Of a DNA stretch of 64,000 nt, positions 9,001-21,000 are shown one piece after another; the first letter of the stretch is position 1, and each line of letters starts with the position of its first letter. The notes under the pieces are model-generated. The model did not search any database, was not told the DNA's origin, and saw nothing but the letters and a program-made list of their open reading frames with translations. The DNA is from Hyphomicrobiales bacterium. GTDB taxonomy: Bacteria > Pseudomonadota > Alphaproteobacteria > Rhizobiales > Rhizobiaceae. The position numbers and the translations under genes are program-made. The DNA lies in contig UBUL01000027.1 in the NCBI GenBank assembly GCA_900468625.1, positions 62,001 through 126,000 of the forward strand. The letters run 5' to 3'.

Positions 9001-12000
9001 CGGCCGCCGCCAATGGCAGCATCGTGCTTTCCAGCAGTGGCGACCTGACGCTTTCGGCCGCGAACGCACTTAACATCGACTCGCTCCTGTCGGCCGGCGG
9101 TCTTAGTGCGACCGCTTCGAACCTCACGGCGAACAACGTGACCGCCCACGGTGACATGACGCTCGGTGGCGCAATCAATGTAACGCAACAAATCCTTGGG
9201 GCCGGCAATGTGCTGATCAGCGGCCAAAGCTTGTCGGCGCAGACTGTGGTCGCTGGCATCGACTTCAGCGCTACCAATGCGGCCGGCGGCAATATCGCGC
9301 TCGGCCAGACCGGCGATCTGAAGGTCGCAGCCAGCGGCAGTGTGACAGTGCCCGCGGTTCAGGCAGCCGGCACCATCGATATTCGCAGCGCAGCGGTCAC
9401 GAGCGACGCGATCACGGGTCACAAGGATATCACCGTTGCGGCGGTGAGCGGTCCCATGAATGTCACCAATCAGGTGCTGGGCGGCGGTAAGATCGGCATC
9501 TCCGGCTCAAGCATCAAGGCCAGCGCGATTATCTCCGGCGTCGATTTCGCCGCTACCGCCGCCGCCAATGGGCATATCGTTCAGACGGCAAGCGGCGATC
9601 TGACCCTTGCTTCGACCGGCAATATCAATGCCGGTACGCTGCTCTCGGCCGGCCGTCTCGGCGCTGCAGGAACCACAGTCACCGCCAATGCTGTGACAGC
9701 ACATGGCGACATGGCGCTGGCGGGAGCGATCAACGTCAACAGCCAGATCCTGAGCTCGGGCAATGTGCTAATCAGCGGCCAGGGCTTATCGGCACAGACC
9801 CTTGTCGCTGGCATCGACTTCAGCGCCACCAATGCCGCCGGCGGCAATATCGTCCTTGGCCAGTCTGGCGACCTAAAGGTCACCACCAGTGATGTGGTAG
9901 CAGTGCCGACGATACAAGCAGCCGGTGTGATCGATATCAGTGGCACCTCCATTGCCGCCGACGCCATCACAGGCCACAAGGACATCACGCTTTCCGGCAC
10001 CACTGGCACGACGACCGCAAGCGGTCGCGTTGACGTCAGCAACCAAGTCCTCGGCGGCGGCAACGTCGGCATCTCTGGTTCCGCCATCAAGGCCAGCGCG
10101 ATTATCTCTGGCGTCGACTTCGCCGCAACCGCCGCCGCCAATGGGCATATCGTTCAGACCGCAAGCGGCGATCTGATCCTTGGCTCAAGCGGCGCAATCG
10201 ACGTCGGAACACTGCTGTCTGCGAGCGACCTCATTGCGAACGGTACAACGATCACCGCCGGCAATATCTCCGCTCACCACGACATGACGCTCGGCGGCGC
10301 GATCAGCGTCAGTGGCCAGATCCTTGGTGCCCGAAACATATCGATCTCCGGTCCGAGCCTATTGGCGCAGAGCCTCGTTGCCGGCCTGGACTTCAATGCC
10401 ACCGATGCCGCAAATGGCAAAATCGCGCTTGGTCCAAGCGGTGATCTGAAGGTCGCAACAAGCGGCGTCGTGACAGTGCCGACGGTTCAAGCTGCTGGCA
10501 CCATCGATATCCGCGCCGCATCGGTCACCAGCGACGCGGTGACCGGTCACAAGGACATCACGGTTTCGGCCACAAGCGGTCCCGTCGATGTGACCGACCA
10601 AGTGCTTGGCGGAGGCAGCGTCAATCTCTCGGGTTCCGCCATCAACGCCAGCGCCATTATCTCCGGCGTCGACTTCGCCGCTGCGGCCGCGGCCAACGGA
10701 CATATCGTCCAAACGGCCAGCGGCGACATTTCCTTGACCTCCCCAGGTAGCGTCGGGGTCGGCACATTGCTGTCGGCAGGCAATTTGATCGCCTCCGGCT
10801 CGACCATCACCGCTGACGGGATCACGGCCCATGGCGCCGTAACGCTCGGTGGCGCGATCAGCGTCACGGATCAGATCCTCGGGTCTGGCAACGTATCGAT
10901 TACCGGTCAAAGCCTTTCCGCCCAAACCGTCGTTGCTGGCATCGACTTCGACGCGACCAACAGGGCGGGGGGTAACATTGTCCTTGGTCAGACGGGAGAC
11001 CTGACGATAACGGCTGGTGGCGCCGTGGCGGCGCCGACCATGCAGGCGGTCGGCAGCATCAATGTGAGTGGCGCGGCGATCAATTCCAATGCTGTCACCG
11101 GCCATGGCAATATTGCGCTGTCCGGCTCGACCACCGTCACAAGCCAAGTTCTCGGCGGCGGTAATGTCAGCATTTCTGGTTCCAGCATCAAGGCGGGTGC
11201 TGTCGTTTCCGGCATCGATTTCGCCTCGACGGCTGCTTCTGCTGGCGGCATCGTGCTCGCCGGCAGTGGCGACATGACACTTGCTTCGAGCGGCAACATC
11301 AATGCCGACACGCTGCTTTCGGCCGGCGCTCTCGACGCCGCAGGAATCACCATCAACGCCAATGCAGTGACAGCACATGGCGACATGACGCTTGCGGGAG
11401 CGATCAATGTCAACAGCCAGATACTGAGTTCGGGCAATGTGCTAATCAGCGGTCAGAGCTTATCGGCGCGGACCGTCGTCGCGGGCCTGGACTTCGGTGC
11501 CACCGATGCAGCCGGTGGCAATATCGTCCTGGGTCAAACCGGTGACCTGAAGGTCACAGCCAATGGTGCCGTGGCGGTGCCGACGATACAGGCGGCTGGC
11601 GCCATCGATATCAACGCCGCATCGGTCACCAGCGACGCGATGACCGGTCACAAGGACATCACCGTTTCGGGTGCAAGCGGTCCCGTTAACGTGGCCAACC
11701 AGGTTCTGGGTGGCGGCAACATCAGTCTCACGGGTTCTGCCATTAAGGCCAGCGGCATTGTCTCCGGCATCGATTTCACAAGGACGGCTGCCGCCAATGG
11801 ACATATCGTCCAAACGGCAAGCGGCGACATTTCATTGAGGTCGCTGGGCGCCATCAGTGTTGGCACACTGCTCTCGGCCGGCAATTTGAACGCCTCCGGT
11901 TCGACGGTCACCGCTGACGGCATCACGGCGCATGGCGTCGTGACGCTCGGCGGCGCGATCAGCGTGACAGACCAGATCCTGGGTTCCGGCAACGTATCGA

Positions 12001-15000
12001 TCACCGGCCAGAGCCTTTCCGCCCAAACCGTCGTCGCTGGTATCGACCTCGATGCGACCAACAGCGCAGGAGGCAATATTGTCCTTGGCCAGTCTGGCAA
12101 TCTCGCGATTTCGGTCGACGGTACCGTGGCGGCGCCGACCATGCAGGCCGCCGGCAGCATCAATGCCCGTGGGGCGACCATCAATGCCAATGCCGTCACC
12201 AGCCATGGCAACATCACCTTGTCCGGCTCAACTACCGTCAACAGTCAAGTCCTTGGCGGTGGTAACATCGCCATCTCCGGTCCAGGCATCAAGGTCGGCA
12301 CTGTGGTTTCCGGTGTCGATTTCGCCAGAACTGCCTCCGCCAATGGCAACATCGTTCAGACGGCAAGCGGCGACTTGACGCTTTCGTCGACAGGCTCGAT
12401 CGACGGCGGCACATTGCTGTCGGCCGGTGCGTTCTCGGCCAGCGGCATCACCGTGACCGCCGATGCAGTCACGGCGCATGGCGATATCACGCTCAAGGGC
12501 ATTGGTGCGACGGCCACGAGCGCCGGTGTAAACATTGCTGGCCAAGTCCTTGCCTCCGGCAACGTGCTGATCTCAGGCCAGAGTCTGTCGGCACAGACTG
12601 TCATTGCGGGTATCGACTTCGATGCGACCAACAGGGTAGGCGGTAACATCGTCCTTGGTCAAAGCGGCGATTTGACTGTGAATGTTAACGGGGCGGTTAC
12701 AGCGCCGACCATACAGGCTGCGGGTGCCATCGACGTCGGTGGCGCGTCCGTCGCAGCTGCCTCGATCACCGGCCATAAGGATGTCAGCCTGTCCGGAACC
12801 GCCGTCGGCGGTGTGACCGTTGTCAATCAGGTGCTTGGCGGCGGCAATATCGGCATCTCCGGCTCGAGCATCCAGGCCGGGACTATTGTCTCAGGTGTCG
12901 ACTTCGCCGCCACTTCTGCCAACGGCGGAAACATCGTCCAGACCTCCAGTGGCGACATTTCCTTGACGTCGTCGGGCAATATCAGCGGTGGAACACTGCT
13001 ATCGGCCGGCAATCTCAATGCCTCCGGCTCGACCGTCGGCGCTGATAGCATAACGGCGCATGGGGCTGTGACGCTCAATGGCGCGGTCAGCATCGCAAAC
13101 CAGATCCTCGGGTCCGGTAACATATCAATCAAGGGCCAGAGTCTATCCGCGCAGACGATCGTCTCCGGCATCGATTTCGACGCTACCGACGCCGGCGGCG
13201 GCAATATCGTCCTCGGCCAAGCGGGCGACCTCGAGGTGTCGGTCAATGGTGGCATTGCAGCTTCGACAGTGCAGGCCGCCGGTGCCGTTAATGCCGGCGG
13301 CGCCACCCTTACGGCCAATGCAATCACCGCTCATAAAGATATTACTCTTTCGGCGAACGCGGCGGGTGGCGTTGCTGTAACCAATCAGGTGCTTGGCGGC
13401 GGTAACGTTGGCATCTCCGGCTCAAGCATCAAGGCCGGTGCTATCGTTTCCGGCGTGGATTTTGCCAGAACTGCCGCCGCCGACGGCAATATCGTGCTCG
13501 CTAGCAGCGGCGATCTGACACTTGTCTCCGCCGGCAATATCGACACCGGCACGCTGCTTTCGGCTGGTGCTCTTTCGGCCAATGGCGCAGCCGTGAACGC
13601 GAACGCCGTCACCGCGCACGGGACTATGACGCTCAAAGGCGCGACCACAGTTTCCGGACAGGTTCTCGGCGCGAGCGATGTCCTAATCACCGGCCAAAGC
13701 CTGTCGGCCCAATCTGTCGTCGCCGGTATCGATTTTGCTGCCACCGATGCCGCCGGCGGCAATATCGTTCTTGGTCGGACCGCGGACCTGACAGCCCGGC
13801 TCAGTGGCGGATTCTCTGCATCGACGGTGGAAGTCGCTGGTGCTACCGATGTCAACGCCGCCAGCGTGACGGCTGACTCCGTTACCGGACACAAGGATAT
13901 CGCGCTCGCCGGTACAACCACCGTCCATGGCCAAATCCTTGGTGGCGGAAACATCAACGTCTCAGGCCCGAGCATCACGGCCGGCGCCATCGTCTCCGGT
14001 GTCGACTTCATTGGCACCGCCGCCGCCAATGGCAATATCGCGCAGACATCAAGCGGCGATATGTCCCTGGCCTCGAGCGGTAATCTCACCATTGGCACGC
14101 TCTTGTCGGCGGGCAATTTGATCGCGCAAGCGAGCGATCTGAACGCGAGTAGCATCACAGGCCATGGCAATACCAATCTGAAGGCGAGCGGTCGCGTTGG
14201 CGTCAGCGGCCAGGTCTTATCGGCCCGCGATCTCACGATCACCGCAAACAGCCTCGGCTCCGGTCTTCTGATTTCTGGCGTCGATTTTGCGGCGACCAAT
14301 GGGAGCGGTGGGAATATCGTCCTCGCCCCATCTGGCGCCATGAACCTTGCCGTCTCGGGCAACGCCACAGCCGGCACGATGCTGTCGGCCGGCGATGTCA
14401 CGGCCGATGCCGGCAATTTGCAGGCAAATAGCATTACCAGCCATGGCAAAGTCGGCATTGTCGGCAACGTGGACGTCAGCAACCAGATTCTTGCTGCCGG
14501 CGACCTCACCATCAGCGGCGGCAGCATCAGCGCACCCACGCTGATCTCGGGCATCGACTTTGCCGCCACCAACGCCGCCGGCGGCAACATCGTGCTGGCA
14601 TCGCCGGGAGCCATGAACCTGACGGCGTCCGGCAACATCACGGCTGGCACCATCCTTTCCGCCGGTGACTTCACAGCTAAAGCGGCGAACCTCACCGCTG
14701 CCAGCATCACCAGTCATGGCAACGTCGATATTTTTGGCAATCTCGCAGCCACCAACCAGGTGATTTCCGCAGACGAGCTCGCAATAAGCGGCGGCAGCAT
14801 CAGTGCGCCGGTCTTAATCTCGGGTGTCGATTTCGCAGCCACCAATGCCGCCGGCGGAGGCATTGTGCTCGGAACTGCCGCGACGATTGCAGGCAATCGC
14901 GCTGGCGATATGAACCTGACCGCGTCTGCGGGTATCACGGCGCAGACCATGCTATCGGCTGGCGCAATCGCCGCCAGCGGTACCGCAATTACGGCCAATA

Positions 15001-18000
15001 CCATAACCGGGCATGGCGACATTACCCTCGCGGGCAGCAGCGTCAATGTGACCGGCCAGCTTCTCGGCGCCGGCGATGTCCTGCTCTCCGGTTCGACCGT
15101 CCAACTCGGCCAGGCAGTTACCGGCGTTGATTTCGCCGCCACTGCGCGATCGTCGAACGGCGCCATCGCTCTCGGACCAAGCGGCGACCTGACCATCAAT
15201 GCCGGAAGTGCGTCGGCCAGCATGCTGATCGTCGCAGGCGGTCTCAACGTGGCCGCGAATGCGTTTACGGGCGGCAACATCACGGGCCACGGCGCGGTCG
15301 CGATCGGTTCGTCCACCAGTCCTGGCGCGATCAGGATCAATGGCCAGCTTCTTGGTGCCAGCAATGTCTCGCTCATCGGATCTGCCGTCAGCGGCAACGT
15401 CATCGCGGCCGGTGTCGATTTTGACGCGACCAGCCAGTCGGCAACCGGCAATATCGTGCTCGGCCAGGCTGGCGACCTGACGCTCGCAGCCGCGGCAGGC
15501 GACATCTCTTTCAACAGCCTCCTTGCTGCAGGGACCATCTCCGCCAACGCGGCGAATAATGTCAGCGCCAATGCTGTCGCCCACGGCGACCTGACGCTGA
15601 CCGCGAGCAACGCCATCACGCTCCTTGGCCAATCGCTGGGGACCGGCAATGTCAATCTCAATGCCCGATCGATCTCGATCGATACGCTGGTTTCCGGCGT
15701 CGACTTTGCCGCCACCAATGCATCAGGCAACCGCAGCCTGATGCTGCGGCGCGCCGGCGCGATGACGCTTGCCGCCTCGAACGGCAGCATCAGCGCGAAT
15801 TCGTTGCTCTCGGGCGGCAATCTTTCCGCCGCGGCGACGCAGAATATCAGCTATAACAGCCTGCAGAGCCTGGGGAACGCAGCGCTTACCAGCCCGGGCG
15901 CCATCGCCTATACCAGCACCACCCGCGTCGGCGGCAACCTGACACTCAACACCGGTGCGCTCGACCTATCCGGCAGCAGAGGCAGCAGGATTTCCGGCGG
16001 CGGCACACTGATCGTCAATGCCGCCTCCGCCAACCTCTCGGGCAGCAATCTCGTCTTCGGCGGCCTGAACCTCAATCTCTCCGGCGGTGCCGATCTTTCC
16101 AATGCACAGGTCAGTACCGTCGCCAATGCCGGCGGTTCCGGTGACATCACCATTTCCGCCGCAGGCCTTGCCACCACCGCTGGCACTTCGCTGCTTGCCG
16201 CGCATGACCTGACGCTGAACCTGCCGTCGCTGGGCAATACCGGCCAACTGGCGGCCGGCAACAGCCTGACCTTCAACGTATCGGGCGATTTCTACAACAG
16301 CCCGTCCGGTCTCGTCTTTGCTGGCAATAATGCCAACCTCTTCGTCGGCGGCACGCTCACCAACGACCAGGGAGCTATGCTGTCCGGCAACGGACTTACT
16401 GTAGCCGGACCGGGCGGCGGTCAGCGCAACGGCGCCGTGGTCAACTCCGCCGGTCTCATTCAGTCCGGCGGCACAATGTCGATCCTGACCAACGGTCTAA
16501 GCAACGTCACGACCTCGGCGCCGGCAATCCAGCGCAACGTGCTGATGTCCGACGACATCCTGCACGCCTATGATCTCATCGATCAGTCCGGTGGCGCCAC
16601 CAGTCTGGTCCACCAGCTCATGCTGCAAGATCAGTTGATCAGCGGTGCCGGTGCCTCCGGGCAGATCCGGGCAGGCAGGGACCTCACTATCAATGCGACC
16701 AATCTCTGGAACGGCTACAGCTCGATTAAGTCCGACGGTAACATGCTTCTCACCGTCGCAGGCACGCTCACCAATGACGGCGCCACGCTGAACCGCATAA
16801 CCGAGGCGACCTGCAGCAGTTCGACGCCGTGTCAGTATTATCCTGACAAGACGGTTGAGACGACGACGCTGAACTGCAGCGGACCCAACAGACCCTGCAT
16901 CGAAAATACCACGACAACCTATGAGCCCAACCCCAATGGCACGCGTGACCCCTCGAAGGATCTGAACCCCGGCACGACAGTTACCGGCGTTGCGGTGATT
17001 GGTGCGATCTCGGGTGTGATCGAGGCACGTGGAGGCCTCACCATCAATGGCGGCGGTGCGGTCAACAACGTTGCGTCCAATGGTTCCATCGCTGGCCAGG
17101 TCGCGATCGACGCTCCCGCGACTGCCAACAATCCGCTTGGCGCCCTCAACAGCATGACGGCGGGCGGCGCCCTGTTCAGTGTCAGCGCGGCGCTTTCGAA
17201 CGTTGCGGCCAATGGCGGCGCCAGCGCGAACAGCGGCCCGTCGCTTGCGGGCAGCGGCCCGACGATCGGTGCCGGTCCGGCCATCAGCAGCGGCAATCTG
17301 CGGGCCAGCGGCGGGCCTTCGATCAGTGGCGGCAGTTTGACGGCCAATGGAAATGCCGCAGTCAGTAACCATCGCGTAACCGCCGCCACCGGTCCTTCGG
17401 TCAGCGGCGGCGATCTGGCTGTCGCTAATGGTGTTTCGATCAGCGGCAACAGCCTGACAGCCGCCGGAAGCGCTTCAATCGGCAGCACCGGCGTTACGGC
17501 AGTTACCGGTGCAGCGATCACGGGCAATAGCGTGACGGCAGCGGCTGGTCCTGCCATCAACGGTGGCGCCGTCACTGCAGCGGCTGGGACTTCTATCAAC
17601 GGCAATGGCGTGACGGCCGCCGCCGGCCCTTCGATCAGCGGCAACACCCTGACGGCCGGTAACGCTTCGGTCAGTCCGAACAGCCTCATGGGCAAGCTCA
17701 CCGCCGCGATCGGCAATAGCGGCAATCTCACCCAGATCCTGCAGACGAACGGTGCCCAGCTTGCCGCACTTGCCAAGCCGCAATCGGGCGGCGTCGGCGG
17801 CACAGTTCCGGGCCAGGTCTTCCTGTTCGAAACGCGGGCAGCCTTCCTGGACGTGTCGAAATTCTATGGCTCGGCCTATTTCATCGACCGGATCGGCTAT
17901 ACGCCCGAAACCAAGGTTCCCTTCCTGGGGGATGCCTATTTCGACAATCAGCTCATCGACGAGCAGATGCGTCAATTGGTCGGGGATGGCCTCGGCGCGG

Positions 18001-21000
18001 GATCGTTCGTTCCCGGCAACAACGCCACCGACCAGATGAAGACGCTGCTCGACAATGGCGTCGCCTATGCCGCGGCGAACGGGCTCGGCCTCGGGCAGGC
18101 GCTGACCCCTCAGCAGGCCGCGTCGCTGACGCAATCGATGGTCATCTACCAGACCGAGATCGTCGACGGCGCACCGGTGCTGGTGCCAGTCGTCTATCTC
18201 TCGGCCGCCGATCGGGCGAAGGTTACGTCTGCGGCCACGATTGCCGGCAACACAGTCAGCATCGATGCTGCGAGCGTCGTCAATTCCGGCGCGATTGCCG
18301 CGGTCGACGGCATGACCATCAACGCGGGCAGCATCAAGGCCAATGGCGGGGCTTTCCTCGCCGGCGGCAATATGAATCTCAATGCCGAAAACGGCATCAC
18401 GCTTGCCGCCCAGACCATGAACATCGGCGGGCAAACGATCGTCACCGCCAATGGTGGGGTCACGGCCGGCGGCAACCTGAAGATGGATGCCGGCGCGGGC
18501 AGCCTGGCGCTGAGCGGAACGAAGGTGGCCGCCCGTGGCAGCGCGCAGCTCTCCGGCCAGACCGTGACGCTCGGCGCCGTCAAGCAGGACAATGGCGGGG
18601 TCCAGACGCTGGTCGGGACCACGGTGACGACCGGCGGCAATCTCAGCATTGCCGGCACGAACGGCGTCAACATCATCGCCAGTTCCGCCAAGGTCGGTGG
18701 CGACCTATCCGTCGCCTCCGCCAGCGGTTCTGTCAGCATCATTTCCGCCGGCGTTCAGAATACGACGGTTGATATTAGCCGCGGCACGACCCTCAAGACT
18801 ACCAGCCTTACGCAGCAAGCCTCATCGCTCACGGCCGGCGGCGCCATGCTGGTGTCGGGCAATCAGGGTGTGCTGATCGGCGGCTCAACCCTGGTTACCG
18901 GCGGCAATCTCGGCATCGTCTCGACGAACGGCAATATCGCCATCACGGCATCGCAGGATCAGACGACGAGCCAATCGAAGACCATCGCCGGTGCTGCCAA
19001 CGGTTACAAGGGCGGCCAGTCCTCCTCGGCCGGCGTCACCAGCAACGCGTCCTCGATCACCTCCCAGAACGGCAATGTGACCGTCCAGGCCGATACCGGC
19101 AACATCAGCGTTATTGGCTCCGACATCGATGCCAAGGGCGGCACCGCCAACCTGATTGCCAAGGGTGATGTGACCATCGGCGAAGCGACCGACAGCGCAT
19201 CGTCATCCAGCCAGTCCGGTTCGAGGAAAGCAACTGAGACGACGACAACGGCGCAAGGCTCGTCGATCTCCGGCCAGACCGGTGTCAATATCGCTTCTAC
19301 GGGCGGCAACGTCACCGTCTCTGCCTCCGATGTCACGGCTGGCGATGCGGCTCATACGGCCAAAGCCAATATCAGCGCCGCCGGCAACATCGTCATCGCC
19401 TCCGGCAAGGACACGAAGGAAACCACCTCCGACAGCAAGAAGAGCGGCTTCCTCTCCTCCAGCAAAACCCACACGCATACTTATGACGAAGACACCGTCG
19501 GCTCCTCCGTTTCCGCATCGGGCGATGTTACCGTCAATGCCGGGAGCGCCGCCGTCGTTTCCGGCTCAAACATTGCTGCGGGCGGCAGCCTGTCTCTTTC
19601 GGGTTCGACCGTCACGGTCATGGGCGCTGAGGAAGAGCACGAAAGCGACAAGCAGACCAAGAAATCCGGCATCGGCGTCGGCTCCGGCGGTGGCTTCATC
19701 TCCATCTACGGCAGCCACAGCAAGTCGATCACAGAGAGCTCCACAGACAATGTTGGCTCTGCGCTTTCGGCGGCCAACGGCAACATCACGCTCAATGCCA
19801 CCAAGGGCGATCTCAACATCATCGGCTCGTCGGTCAGTGCTGGCCAGGACATCAATCTTTCGGCCGCCCGTGACGTCAACGTCACGCCGGGCGCGGAAAG
19901 TGCCTCGAAATCCGAGCAGGACAAGAGATCGGGCTTCGGCATCCAGTTATCCCTTGGTCAGGGCTCCGCCTCGATCGGCGTCGGCTATGGCTCGTCCACT
20001 GACAAGACATCAAAGGCATCGGCGACGAATGCCGCCTCGACGCTTGCCGCCAGCCGTGATGTCAACATCAACGCCGGCAACGACGTCAATCTCCAGGCAG
20101 CAAAGGTCGACGCCGGCCGCGATGCCAACCTCTTTGCTGCGAACGACGTCAATCTGCTCTCGGCCGAGGATCAAACCAACTATGCCGAGATGCACCAGCG
20201 GCTTTTTGCCGGCATCAGCCTCAACGTCTCGTCCGGGCTGATCAGCGCCGGTCAGAGCATCGCCTCGGCCGCCGGCAATCTTGGCGGTCCGAACAGCCAA
20301 TATGCGTTGGCTCCAGCGGCCCTTGCTGGATACCAGACATATAATACGCTGGACAAAATGGGGCTCCTGGGCGGCGCTGCGTCGCAGCCGCTCGCATCCA
20401 CCTCGCTGACGATCGGCTTCACCTCGTCAAAGACCGAACAATCGACGACCGTTGGCACGCCGGTGGTGACTACGATCGATGCCGGCCGAAATGCCACCAT
20501 CGTGGCCAAAAGCGGCGATATCATCAGTCGCGGTGCTCAGATCACCGCAGGCTCTGCCGGTGACGTTACCGGCGGAAATGTGCTGCTGTGGGCCGGTCGC
20601 AACATCGATCTCGAAAGCGCTCAGGCCTTCTCGACCACCTCGGCCAGCAGCCAGTCTGCCGGCGCCTTTATCGGCATCGATGCCGGTGGTCTGACCGCCG
20701 GCGGCAGCTATGCAAAGGGCGGCGAGAAAGCCACTGGCGTCACTCAGGTCAACAGCCACGTCCTCGGGACCGGCAACGTCACCACCGTCTCCGGTGGCGA
20801 CACCACGCTTGCGGGCGCCGTCGTCTCAGGCAATAGCGTCTCGACGATCGCGGGCGGTGATCTCAACATCGTCAGCCGTCAGGATACGGCCACCTATGAC
20901 GAGAAGACGCTCGGTGCCAGCCTTGGTTTCTCCAATCTCACAGGCATCTCGGGCGGCGTGCAGGTCGGCAAGACCAAGGGCACTTACGCCAATGTCGCCG

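Noticed and set aside
7700..15720. Possible CRISPR or satellite DNA because of regular repeats
   Set aside because: The repeats are about 555 bp, coding and in frame through one long gene, with no short repeat/unique spacer pattern.
6816..15820. Long minus-strand open frames (for example 6816-8291, 8304-9422, 10359-11378, 13385-14710, 14714-15820) opposite TpsA
   Set aside because: They lie opposite the repeated, codon-biased TpsA gene, recur with its repeat period, give low-complexity proteins and lack ribosome sites. They are shadows of the repeats.
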